This document shows, piece by piece, positions 17,467 through 24,947 of a stretch of DNA of 64,000 bases. Positions within the stretch are counted from its first letter, which is position 1, and every line of letters starts with the position of its first letter. The DNA is from Granulosicoccus sp947495035 (GTDB lineage Bacteria > Pseudomonadota > Gammaproteobacteria > Granulosicoccales > Granulosicoccaceae): assembly GCF_050589605.1 (NCBI RefSeq), contig NZ_JBNGOO010000001.1; one strand, given 5' to 3'. The notes under the pieces were generated by a model that made no database searches, was not told the origin of the DNA, and worked only from the letters and a program-made list of their open reading frames with translations. Both the position numbers and the translations under genes were made by a program.

Positions 17467-18462
17467 TCAGAGCCGCGGGGTGGATGTCAGCAGATCCTGC
17501 ACAACCTGACGGGCGGTGACGCCGGCTGCACGAGCACGGTAGTCCAGTGAGAGGCGACCGCATAATATGTCCGGTGCCAGTTCGACAACGTCGTCAACCG
17601 TGACGAATTCCCGACCGGCGAGCCAGGCTCTGGCGCGTGAGGCAACGGCCAGATTGATCGAGGCGCGAGGGCTGGCTGCCTGGGAGATGTTCATGGCGGA
17701 TTGGCCGCCGGCGCCGAGCCCGCGTGTTGCTCCAACCAGGCGCACGATATAGTCACGTACGGCTTCGGACAGGAATACCTGTGGTACGCAGCGCCTGGCG
17801 CGCAGAATCAGATCGGCATTGCCAATGGCCGTGGGTTCGGTGGGATTGTCCAGTGGATCGGTCTCGCTCAGCACCCGGTCGAGAATCCTGCGTTCCTGCT
17901 CAAGACCGGGCAAGTCGATATTGACGAAGAACATGAAACGATCAAGCTGCGCCTCCGGTAGTGGATAGGTTCCTTCATGTTCGATCGGGTTCTGCGTTGC
18001 CGCGACGAGAAACGGTTCCCTGAGTTTACGCGTGACCCCATTGGTGCTGATCTGATGTTCGCCCATGGCTTCCAGCAATGCACTTTGCACCTTGGGCGGT
18101 GCCCGGTTGACTTCGTCGACCAATACGATGTGGTTGAACAGGGGGCCGGCATTGAACCGGAACTCTGCACCGTGTTGCTGGAAGATGTCGGTGCCCGTGA
18201 TATCGGCCGGCAACAGATCCGGCGTGGCCTGAACGCGGACGAAGCTCATGTCCAGCAATCGGGCAAAGCGATTGATGCTGCGGGTCTTGGCGACACCGGG
18301 TGGGCCTTCGATCAGCAGATGTCCCCCCGTGAGCAGGGCAATCATCAGCCTGTCTATCAGACTCTCGAGCCCGACCAGTTGATCAGCCAGAGTGACCCCG
18401 AGCTGTTGCATGGCGGTCAGGGTGCCATCCAGATCGGTGTGCCTGTCGGAATCTGCATTCAT
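17467..18462 (-). CDS. MoxR-family AAA+ ATPase
   Basis: A 331-residue MoxR ATPase. Walker A is GPPGVAKT (residues 53-60), Walker B is IVLVDEVNRAPPK, sensor 1 is VAATQNPIEHEGTYPLPEAQ, and the C-terminal lid carries SPRASINLAVASRARAWLAGR. The family acts as a chaperone that helps metal or cofactor insertion with VWA partners; MxaR serves methanol dehydrogenase. Its start codon overlaps the stop of the upstream CXXCW gene by 4 bases (ATGA), which links this ATPase to the quinoprotein system rather than to a general stress operon. Confidence 0.9.
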   Translation of the reverse strand: MNADSDRHTDLDGTLTAMQQLGVTLADQLVGLESLIDRLMIALLTGGHLLIEGPPGVAKTRSINRFARLLDMSFVRVQATPDLLPADITGTDIFQQHGAEFRFNAGPLFNHIVLVDEVNRAPPKVQSALLEAMGEHQISTNGVTRKLREPFLVAATQNPIEHEGTYPLPEAQLDRFMFFVNIDLPGLEQERRILDRVLSETDPLDNPTEPTAIGNADLILRARRCVPQVFLSEAVRDYIVRLVGATRGLGAGGQSAMNISQAASPRASINLAVASRARAWLAGREFVTVDDVVELAPDILCGRLSLDYRARAAGVTARQVVQDLLTSTPRL

Positions 18463-19574
18463 GGGCGGATGAACAGCGAGGGGAACCGGCGGCTTCGGGC
18501 ATCCTCTGTGGTGAATTCATTCAGGTCTATCGGGTGGCTGTAGGGCGGCGGTGGGTCAGCCAGCACGTTGAGATCTCCCTGCAGCAATGTACCTCGCAGG
18601 CTGCCATCGTCCTGCCAGGCAAGCTGATAGTAGACGCCGTTCCAGAAATCGATACCGAAGCTGCCTGGTGATTTCCAGATGAACAGCAGCTGGTATTCCA
18701 GCTCGGTCAGGTCGTCCGCGGAGATTCTGCCTTGCAATTTGTACGGATAGGGTAGGTGACAGAACCATTCTGCAGGATCGGTCAGACAGCGAAACGGTCG
18801 CATGGACAGAAACTGATCCACCAGACGTTCACTGTCCAGTTCCACCGCAAAGGTGCTGAAGCCTGCATCGGAGGGGGTGAAACGGACCGTGCCGAGCGCA
18901 AGCTCTGCGCCTTGCCGGTCAATCAGGTGGATAGTTGCGGAATCGGGAAAGAACTGCTGATCCGCCTCCTCGACGGAGGCTGCTTCTTCCGGTACGGCAG
19001 GGGTGGTGTCGTCGAAGAAGTTCACGGGCTGAATCCGTGTCAGCTCTCTTCCGTCCTCCAGCCAGCCGTCTGTGCCGAGCGGGTACCAGTACACGGCGCT
19101 GTAACCCCAGACAATGGCGCGGCGTGCCGCATTCCAGCTTTGCCAGCAGTCTGCGTTGCAGAAAAAGACCAATGGTGCATCCAGGCGGTTCCGCGACAGT
19201 CTTGCAATATTTCTCTTGAAGTAGTCTTCTGCTTCAAGGCTCAGGCTGCCGCGTCCAACCTCGGGTAACCAGATCGAACCGGGTATGGACTGGCGTATTT
19301 CCGATGTCACCCAGTGTCCGTCCAGTGGATCGGGGCCAAGCCCCTTGGGGGGATGGACATCGATCAGCACAGCCGTGCCCTGCCGCTGCATGTCGGCCAG
19401 CTGCTCGGTGGCCAGTGTCAGGCCGCCTGGGATGTCTGCCGGTACCGGTGCGCGATATCGTTCCATGCGCAAGCCGGTTTCCGGGTCGACGTCATAGGCA
19501 TCGAGAGACCGTTCCGCGCCGGTTGCAGGGTTGGCAAACAGCAAGACGATGATCAACAGGGTTCTATCCAGCAT
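18459..19574 (-). CDS. PQQ-dependent catabolism-associated CXXCW-type protein with C-terminal extension
   Basis: A 371-residue exported protein. After a signal peptide (1-20) comes a rhodanese-like domain of the PQQ-associated CXXCW family: VLIDVHPPKGLGP near 70, HWVTSEIRQSIPGSIWLPEVG, and the redox-type motif C139-NAD-C143-W144 in VFFCNADCWQSWNAARRA. Here the two cysteines are three residues apart. After about residue 190 there is an extra domain of about 180 residues (ATIHLIDRQGAELALGTVRF to the end, rich in aromatic residues). Family members I know of are about half this length, so this looks like a fusion. It is the first gene of the MoxR/Bat operon and is divergent from the cytochrome gene. 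Confidence 0.78.
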   Translation of the reverse strand: MLDRTLLIIVLLFANPATGAERSLDAYDVDPETGLRMERYRAPVPADIPGGLTLATEQLADMQRQGTAVLIDVHPPKGLGPDPLDGHWVTSEIRQSIPGSIWLPEVGRGSLSLEAEDYFKRNIARLSRNRLDAPLVFFCNADCWQSWNAARRAIVWGYSAVYWYPLGTDGWLEDGRELTRIQPVNFFDDTTPAVPEEAASVEEADQQFFPDSATIHLIDRQGAELALGTVRFTPSDAGFSTFAVELDSERLVDQFLSMRPFRCLTDPAEWFCHLPYPYKLQGRISADDLTELEYQLLFIWKSPGSFGIDFWNGVYYQLAWQDDGSLRGTLLQGDLNVLADPPPPYSHPIDLNEFTTEDARSRRFPSLFIRP

Positions 19575-19672
19575 GCGCCATAGTATGCGCTGTGCCAGAG
19601 GCAGAGACAGTGGTACAAAAGTCCAACGTCACGGGCAGGGGGCGGGCCTGGCATCGGCAAGCGGGTCTTGCG

Positions 19673-19701
19673 ATGGTTCCAAAAGTACCATTTGGGATGG
19701 T
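19673..19701. promoter_or_regulatory. Compound inverted repeat upstream of the quinoprotein operon
   Basis: In the 183-base gap between the divergent CXXCW and cytochrome genes there are three alternating arms: ATGGT (19673-19677), ACCAT (19687-19691) and ATGGT (19697-19701). Both the first pair (9-base spacer) and the second pair (5-base spacer) are perfect inverted repeats. The position fits an operator for the plus-strand operon. The regulator is not in the window. Confidence 0.4.
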
Positions 19702-19757
19702 CTCGCTTTGGGCTACCCTTGCCACCTTCTTCACAGGTAGACGGGTTGTTGGTTACG

Positions 19758-20204
19758 ATGAAAAAGCGATTGTTGACAGGTGCGGTTTCCGTACTGGTGT
19801 TATCTCAGTTCATGCTCGTGAAAACGGGCCTGGGTCATGGTGATGTGCAGCCTCAGGGCGTGGACACCGAAGGTCTGGAAGCTCTGCCCGAGGAGATCGC
19901 ACTGGAGAATCCCTATCGTGGCATGGGCGGGGAGCAGTATGAGCTGGCGAAGACGATAGGGTCGTCTGCCTACAACACCAACTGTGCCCGCTGCCATGGG
20001 CTGGAAGCGATTTCCGGCGGCATAGCCCCGGACCTGCGTCTGCTGGAAGACGGGGAGTTCGGCGATGAGTGGTTCATGGAAAGAGTGCGCAAGGGCTACT
20101 CGCAGAATGGTGCCTACAAGATGCCGCCGTTCGAGAACATTCTGAGCCAGGAGGCGATGTGGGCCATACGCTCGTATACTGAAACCCAGCCTCGTCCGGA
20201 ATAG
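19758..20204 (+). CDS. pedF: Cytochrome c of the PQQ alcohol dehydrogenase system (PedF-like)
   Basis: A 148-residue periplasmic c-type cytochrome. The start ATG at 19758 gives MKKRLLTGAVSVLVLSQFML as signal peptide. One haem site, C76-AR-C79-H80, and a likely Met ligand in KMPPF (Met122) are present. The motif YNTNCARCHGLEAISGGIAPDLR resembles the c-550 partner of ethanol-type quinoproteins. Its role is to take electrons from the PQQ enzyme. Gene order downstream (binding protein, SoxYZ-like, metallohydrolase, dehydrogenase) matches the order I recall for the Pseudomonas putida pedF-to-pedH segment. Confidence 0.85.
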   Translation: MKKRLLTGAVSVLVLSQFMLVKTGLGHGDVQPQGVDTEGLEALPEEIALENPYRGMGGEQYELAKTIGSSAYNTNCARCHGLEAISGGIAPDLRLLEDGEFGDEWFMERVRKGYSQNGAYKMPPFENILSQEAMWAIRSYTETQPRPE

Positions 20205-20210
20205 CTGGCA

Positions 20211-21083
20211 ATGGGAATGGTCGGTTGCAGTAAGCATCTGCGACATCTTGCATTATCTAGCCTGCTTGCAGTCGGGTTGTGTTCGCCCGCGCTGCAGGCA
20301 CGGCCAGTGGATGATGTCGTGGACAGCGGCAAGCTGGTGGTGTTTGCCTACAGCGACTATGCCCCCTATTCCTGGGAGGACGATTCGGGAGAGGCGCGGG
20401 GTATCGATGTGGATATCGGGCGCCGCTTCGCGGAGAGTCTGGGAGTGGATGTCGAGTTCCTGATTCGGGGTGCGGACGAAAACCTGGACGACGATCTGCG
20501 CGTCAACATCTGGAAAGGTGACCTGATCTACGGCAAGTATGCCGATGTCATGATGCATGTGCCCTATGACCGCGAAGTGGATGTGCGCAATGAACTGGCG
20601 GTACTGACGGCACCGTACTTTCAGGAGCAGATGGCGCTGATCTTCAACCGTGCCATGCATCCCGCTGTCGAAACCTTCGGGCGTTTCGTCTCCAGCCCCA
20701 TTGCGGTGGAAGTGGATACGGCGGGAGACTTCTTTCTGTCCAATGCCTTTCGTGGTCAGTTGCTGCAGAGCATTCGGCGTGGTCGCACCTTCAGGGATGC
20801 ACAGGATCTGTATACCAGTACCGAGGTTGGAGCGCTGCTCGGTTCACGGGCGCAGATGGAATGGGTGGCGCAGGAATCCCCCGATATCGATTCCGAAATC
20901 GTCCAGCCACCCATGCCGGGAATTGTCAGAACCGGGTGGCCCATCGGCATTGCGGTCAAGCACGACAGTCGCGATCTGGGTTATGCGCTGGGGGATGTTC
21001 TGACCGAGATGATCGAATCGGGCGACATGAAGAAGCTCTATGCCAGCTATGGGGTAGAGTGGTTGCCAGCAGAATTGCCATGA
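20211..21083 (+). CDS. Quinoprotein dehydrogenase-associated substrate-binding protein (TIGR03871-like)
   Basis: A 290-residue periplasmic binding protein of the family 3 (amino-acid binding) fold found with PQQ dehydrogenases; MxaJ is the methanol-oxidation counterpart. The signal peptide ends near PALQA. Core motifs are GKLVVFAYSDYAPYSWEDD, GIDVDIGRRFAESLGVDVEF, and YGKYADVMMHVPYDRE. No ABC transporter genes lie nearby, so a role in enzyme maturation or PQQ/metal handling is more likely than transport. It starts 6 bases after the cytochrome stop and overlaps the next gene by 4 bases. Confidence 0.85.
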   Translation: MGMVGCSKHLRHLALSSLLAVGLCSPALQARPVDDVVDSGKLVVFAYSDYAPYSWEDDSGEARGIDVDIGRRFAESLGVDVEFLIRGADENLDDDLRVNIWKGDLIYGKYADVMMHVPYDREVDVRNELAVLTAPYFQEQMALIFNRAMHPAVETFGRFVSSPIAVEVDTAGDFFLSNAFRGQLLQSIRRGRTFRDAQDLYTSTEVGALLGSRAQMEWVAQESPDIDSEIVQPPMPGIVRTGWPIGIAVKHDSRDLGYALGDVLTEMIESGDMKKLYASYGVEWLPAELP

Positions 21084-21886
21084 GGCGCGTACGCATGAAA
21101 CAGATTGCAAGAGCCATGGTTGCATCATGCATGATATTGATCAGTAGTTCACTGATGGCAAGGCAGTTGCCACCGGATCCTCTGAACTCCGTCATGTGGG
21201 AATCCATGGCTGAACGTTTCATGCCCGACGGCGAAATCGTTTTTGATGAGCGTGTGAAGCTCATGACACCGCTGGCAGCCGAGAACCAGTTCCATGTGCC
21301 GGTGACTGTGGATGCCACGGCTCTGGAAGGCGTGGTGGAAATCGTGGCCGTGGCCGATCTGAACCCGATTCCGCTGATCATGAGTCTGCGTCCTGCCGAT
21401 GCGCTGCCCTTCATCGGTTTCCGGCTCAAATTGCAGCAGACGTCCCCGATTCATGTAGGTGTTCGCACGGCTGATGGCGTCTGGCATGTGGCCGGGGCCA
21501 TCGTCGATGCGGCCGGTGGCGGCTGTACTGCGCCCGCAGCGGCACACGGTAACAGCAACTGGATGCAGACACTGGGTGAGACACGCGCTCATGCGGGCCG
21601 CGATGATGACAGCACGGCACGCATGACACTGCGCATGCGTCATCCCATGGATACCGGACTGGCTGTCGGCATTCCGGCGTTCTACCTCAATGAACTGGCG
21701 GTCAGGGACGATGAGGGCAATATCGTTGCCGAACTGGATCTGTACGAACCTGTCAGCGAGAATCCGACGCTGACGCTCAAACCGAAGGTCGGACCTCGAG
21801 CGTCGGTTCTGCATGTGTCCTCCAGAGACACCGAAGGCAATACCTTCCGTTTCCCGCTGGAAGTACCCGCCGCCACCGAACTGTGA
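21080..21886 (+). CDS. Quinoprotein dehydrogenase-associated SoxYZ-like carrier
   Basis: A 268-residue exported protein combining a SoxY-like and a SoxZ-like domain. The start ATG at 21080 overlaps the upstream stop (ATGA); ATG at 21095 is an alternative. The signal peptide is MKQIARAMVASCMILISSSL. The SoxY-like part ends in GGGCTAPAAAH, with Cys in a GGC motif as in the swinging-arm thiol of SoxY, though not at the protein C-terminus. The SoxZ-like part begins MTLRMRHPMDTGLAVGIPAFYL. The carrier may shuttle a bound group to the metallohydrolase encoded next; the substrate is not known. Confidence 0.85.
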   Translation: MRRVRMKQIARAMVASCMILISSSLMARQLPPDPLNSVMWESMAERFMPDGEIVFDERVKLMTPLAAENQFHVPVTVDATALEGVVEIVAVADLNPIPLIMSLRPADALPFIGFRLKLQQTSPIHVGVRTADGVWHVAGAIVDAAGGGCTAPAAAHGNSNWMQTLGETRAHAGRDDDSTARMTLRMRHPMDTGLAVGIPAFYLNELAVRDDEGNIVAELDLYEPVSENPTLTLKPKVGPRASVLHVSSRDTEGNTFRFPLEVPAATEL

Positions 21887-22905
21887 AGGTGCTGCCCATG
21901 ACGATCAAACCATCCCGCCAGGGCAGGGCAAGCGCTGCACCGATCTCGAAGGCACGTCGGCAGGTCATGCAATGGTTTGCAGGTGGATGCGCATGTGCCG
22001 TCTGTGGTTCTGCCAATGCGCGATTACTGGATTTCGATCTGATGGCCGTGGAGGTGGCATCCCGTACCTGGGCGGTACTGGGACGCACCGAATACTTCAA
22101 CATGGACAACGGCGGCAATATCGTCAACGTGGCATTCGTGGAAGTGCCGGACGGGGTCGTTGTCATCGATACTGGCCCTTCGAAACGATATGGGGATGCC
22201 CTGCGAAGACTGATCGAAAGAACCGTGCCGGGCAAACCGATACTGCGTGTCTACAACACGCATCATCATCCGGATCATTTTCTGGGCAACCAGTCCTTTG
22301 ATGCATCACTCATTGCCGCACCTCGCCAGGTCATCGACAACATTGCCCTGGAGGGTAATGGCTTTGCCGACAACATGTACCGCTTGCTGGGAGACTGGAT
22401 GCGGGGTACCAATGCGGTGGCTCCCACGGTTGCTCTGCAAGCCGACCAGGAGGATGTGGGAGGGCGGCGGTTCTCGCTGTATTATCTTTCGGGTCATACC
22501 AGCAGTGACCTTGTCATCAGGGATGATGACACCGGTGTGTTGTTCGCAGGCGATCTCGCCTTTCTGTATCGTGCGCCGACGACTCCGCATGCGGATATCG
22601 ACAGCTGGCGAGAATCGTTGCAGACGCTTGCCGGCATCGACAAGTCATTGCTCATACCGGGTCACGGGCCCAGTGATGACAAGGATGAATCACTGGCGCA
22701 GACAGGTGATTACATCGACTGGCTGCATGGCAGTATCAGTGATTCGGTCATGCGGGGTCTCACCATGAACGAGGCCATGGCACTGCCCATACCCGCGCGT
22801 TTCGAAGGTCTGGGAGTGGTGCGCAGCGAGTACGAACGATCCGTCGTGCATCTGTATCCCTCCCTTGAAGATGCACTCTATCCCGTTATAGAGATCAGCC
22901 AGTAG
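21883..22905 (+). CDS. Quinoprotein relay zinc metallohydrolase (metallo-beta-lactamase fold)
   Basis: A 340-residue exported metallo-beta-lactamase-fold enzyme of the SoxH-related group that accompanies PQQ dehydrogenases. The zinc motif is YNTHHHPDHFLGN, with later ligands in YLSGHTSSDL, LFAGDLAFL and LIPGHGP. A twin-basic, Cys-rich leader (KARRQVMQWFAGGCACAVCG) precedes the mature part. The start is either GTG at 21883, overlapping the SoxYZ stop by 4 bases, or ATG at 21898. It probably acts on the SoxYZ-bound intermediate; the reaction is unproven. Confidence 0.85.
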   Translation: MKVLPMTIKPSRQGRASAAPISKARRQVMQWFAGGCACAVCGSANARLLDFDLMAVEVASRTWAVLGRTEYFNMDNGGNIVNVAFVEVPDGVVVIDTGPSKRYGDALRRLIERTVPGKPILRVYNTHHHPDHFLGNQSFDASLIAAPRQVIDNIALEGNGFADNMYRLLGDWMRGTNAVAPTVALQADQEDVGGRRFSLYYLSGHTSSDLVIRDDDTGVLFAGDLAFLYRAPTTPHADIDSWRESLQTLAGIDKSLLIPGHGPSDDKDESLAQTGDYIDWLHGSISDSVMRGLTMNEAMALPIPARFEGLGVVRSEYERSVVHLYPSLEDALYPVIEISQ

Positions 22906-23062
22906 ATATTCGGCGGGCAAAGTGTACCTTTGTCCACTATGGCAAGCACGGCAACTTGGCTAGACTGCTGAATCAGCGGTGCGGTGTCTCTGGAGCTCTG
23001 GTAATACAACACTGTGCTTCCCGTCTCGATGCAGGCATTGAAGTCCATACTAGGAGTAGCGA

Positions 23063-24847
23063 ATGAAGCGAAGACCAACCATGCTGGCTGTTGCCGGTAC
23101 CCTGGCCATCAGTGTTGCAGGGTTCTGCAATACGGTAGCCGCAGCGGAGGTGTCCATCGAGGACATCATGAACGATCAGGCCAGCGGCGAGGATATCGTC
23201 TCCTATGGTCTCGGGCCGCGTGGACAACGCTACAGTCCGCTGGCGACACTGAACAAGGACAACATCAAGAACCTCTATCCCGTCTGGTCGTTTTCGTTTG
23301 GCGGAGAAAAGCAGCGTGGACAGGAGTCACAGCCTCTGATCAAGGACGGTGTCATGTATGTCACCGGGTCCTACAGTCGCATGTGGGCCATCGATATTGC
23401 AACGGGTGAGGAACTGTGGCAATACGATGCCCGATTGCCCGAAGGCATCCTGCCCTGCTGTGATGTCGTCAACCGCGGAGCTGCCATCCTGGGAGACAAG
23501 GTCTTCTTCGGAACGCTTGATGCGAAGATCGTGGCGCTGGACGCCAAGACCGGCAAGGTCATCTGGCGCAAGACGCTGGGCGACTACGAAGCGGGCTATT
23601 CGTATACGGCAGCACCTCTGATCGTGCCGACCAAGGCACATGGACCGTTGATACTGACCGGCAATTCCGGTGGTGAATTCGGTATCGTCGGCCAGGTGGA
23701 TGCCAGGAACCCCGATACCGGTGAGCTGGTCTGGTCCCGACCTACCATCGAAGGGCACATGGGAACACTCAATGGTGAAGAATCCACCATGACCGGGGTG
23801 AAGAACGAATCCTGGGCCGGGGACATGTGGCAGAACGGTGGTGGCGCAACCTGGCTGGGCGGTACTTACGATCCGGACACAGGCCTGGCATATTTCGGTA
23901 CCGGTAATCCGGCGCCCTGGAACAGCTATCTGCGTCCGGGAGACAACAAGTGGACCTCTGCACGTATAGCGATCGATCCGGAGAATGGCGAAATCGTCTG
24001 GGGCTTTCAGTCAACGCCTCACGATGGCTGGGATTTCGATGGCGTCAACGAGTTCATTTCCTTCGACATGGAAAAGGATGGTGAGCTCATCAAGGCCGGC
24101 GCCACTGCCGATCGCAACGGCTTCTTCTACGTGCTGGACAGAACCAGTGGTGAATTCATTTCAGCCACACCATTCGTGCAGGATATCACCTGGGCCAAGG
24201 GTATCGACGAGAACGGTGTTCCCTTGTTCGACCCGGAAAACCGTCCGGGAAATCCGTCGGAAAGTGCTGATGGCAAGAAAGGCAAGTCCATCTTCGCCGT
24301 GCCCAGTTTTCTCGGTGGCAAGAACTGGATGCCGATGGCCTATTCGCAGAAGACCAGCAACTTCTACATTCCATCCAATGAGTGGGGCATGGATATCTGG
24401 AACGAACCGGTCACCTACAAGAAAGGTGCAGCCTATCTGGGGGCCGGATTCACGATCAAGCCGATATTCGATGATTACATCGGTTCTCTGAAGGCCATGG
24501 ATCCGGTCAGTGGCGAGATCAAGTGGGAATACAAGAACAAGGCACCACTGTGGGGCGGCGTATTGACCACGGCCGGTGGTCTGGTCTTCACCGGTACACC
24601 GGAAGGTTATCTGAAGGCCTTTGATGACGAGACCGGCGAGGAGCTCTGGAAGTTCCAGACCGGCACCGGCATCGTCTCCTCGCCAATTACCTGGGAACAG
24701 GACGGTGAGCAGTATGTTGCGATCGTGACCGGCTGGGGTGGTGCTGTGCCTCTGTGGGGCGGCGAGGTTGCCAAGGTGGTCAGTTACCTGAACCAGGGTG
24801 GATCCGTCTGGGTATTCAAGGTGCCGGAAGGTCTGGCGTCACGTTAA
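23063..24847 (+). CDS. pedH: Lanthanide-type PQQ-dependent alcohol dehydrogenase (PedH/ExaF-like)
   Basis: A 594-residue periplasmic quinoprotein oxidising primary alcohols, with electrons passing to cytochrome c. The signal peptide is MKRRPTMLAVAGTLAISVAG onward. The eight-bladed propeller shows the vicinal Cys132-Cys133 disulfide over PQQ and WGGAVPLWGGEV near the end. In TPHDGWDFDGVNE the catalytic Asp324 is followed at +2 by Asp326. That extra Asp is the accepted lanthanide signature; calcium enzymes usually carry Ala or Ser there. The rest (GNPAPWNSYLRPGDNKW, KNWMPMAYSQKT, NEWGMDIWNE) resembles ethanol-type PedH/ExaF more than methanol-type XoxF. An AGGAG site is 6 bases before the ATG. 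Confidence 0.88.
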   Translation: MKRRPTMLAVAGTLAISVAGFCNTVAAAEVSIEDIMNDQASGEDIVSYGLGPRGQRYSPLATLNKDNIKNLYPVWSFSFGGEKQRGQESQPLIKDGVMYVTGSYSRMWAIDIATGEELWQYDARLPEGILPCCDVVNRGAAILGDKVFFGTLDAKIVALDAKTGKVIWRKTLGDYEAGYSYTAAPLIVPTKAHGPLILTGNSGGEFGIVGQVDARNPDTGELVWSRPTIEGHMGTLNGEESTMTGVKNESWAGDMWQNGGGATWLGGTYDPDTGLAYFGTGNPAPWNSYLRPGDNKWTSARIAIDPENGEIVWGFQSTPHDGWDFDGVNEFISFDMEKDGELIKAGATADRNGFFYVLDRTSGEFISATPFVQDITWAKGIDENGVPLFDPENRPGNPSESADGKKGKSIFAVPSFLGGKNWMPMAYSQKTSNFYIPSNEWGMDIWNEPVTYKKGAAYLGAGFTIKPIFDDYIGSLKAMDPVSGEIKWEYKNKAPLWGGVLTTAGGLVFTGTPEGYLKAFDDETGEELWKFQTGTGIVSSPITWEQDGEQYVAIVTGWGGAVPLWGGEVAKVVSYLNQGGSVWVFKVPEGLASR

Positions 24848-24859
24848 GCAGTGTTGGAA

Positions 24860-24887
24860 CCGGAGCCGGTCATGATGCCGGCTCCGG
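24860..24887. terminator. Terminator-like hairpin after the quinoprotein operon
   Basis: A perfect 10-base stem (24860-24869 with 24878-24887, 8-base loop) starts 12 bases after the dehydrogenase stop, between it and the convergent FIST gene. No T tract follows on either strand. Confidence 0.65.
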
Positions 24888-24947
24888 AATCGGCTTTCCT
24901 GCCGAATGTGTCGGGCCAGGATACGGTGAGAACCGCCATTCGCACCA

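Noticed and set aside
11180..18462. Ordinary aerotolerance (Bat) operon unrelated to neighbours
   Set aside because: The operon starts with a PQQ-associated gene that overlaps moxR and is flanked on both sides by quinoprotein genes, so a link with alcohol oxidation is the simpler reading.
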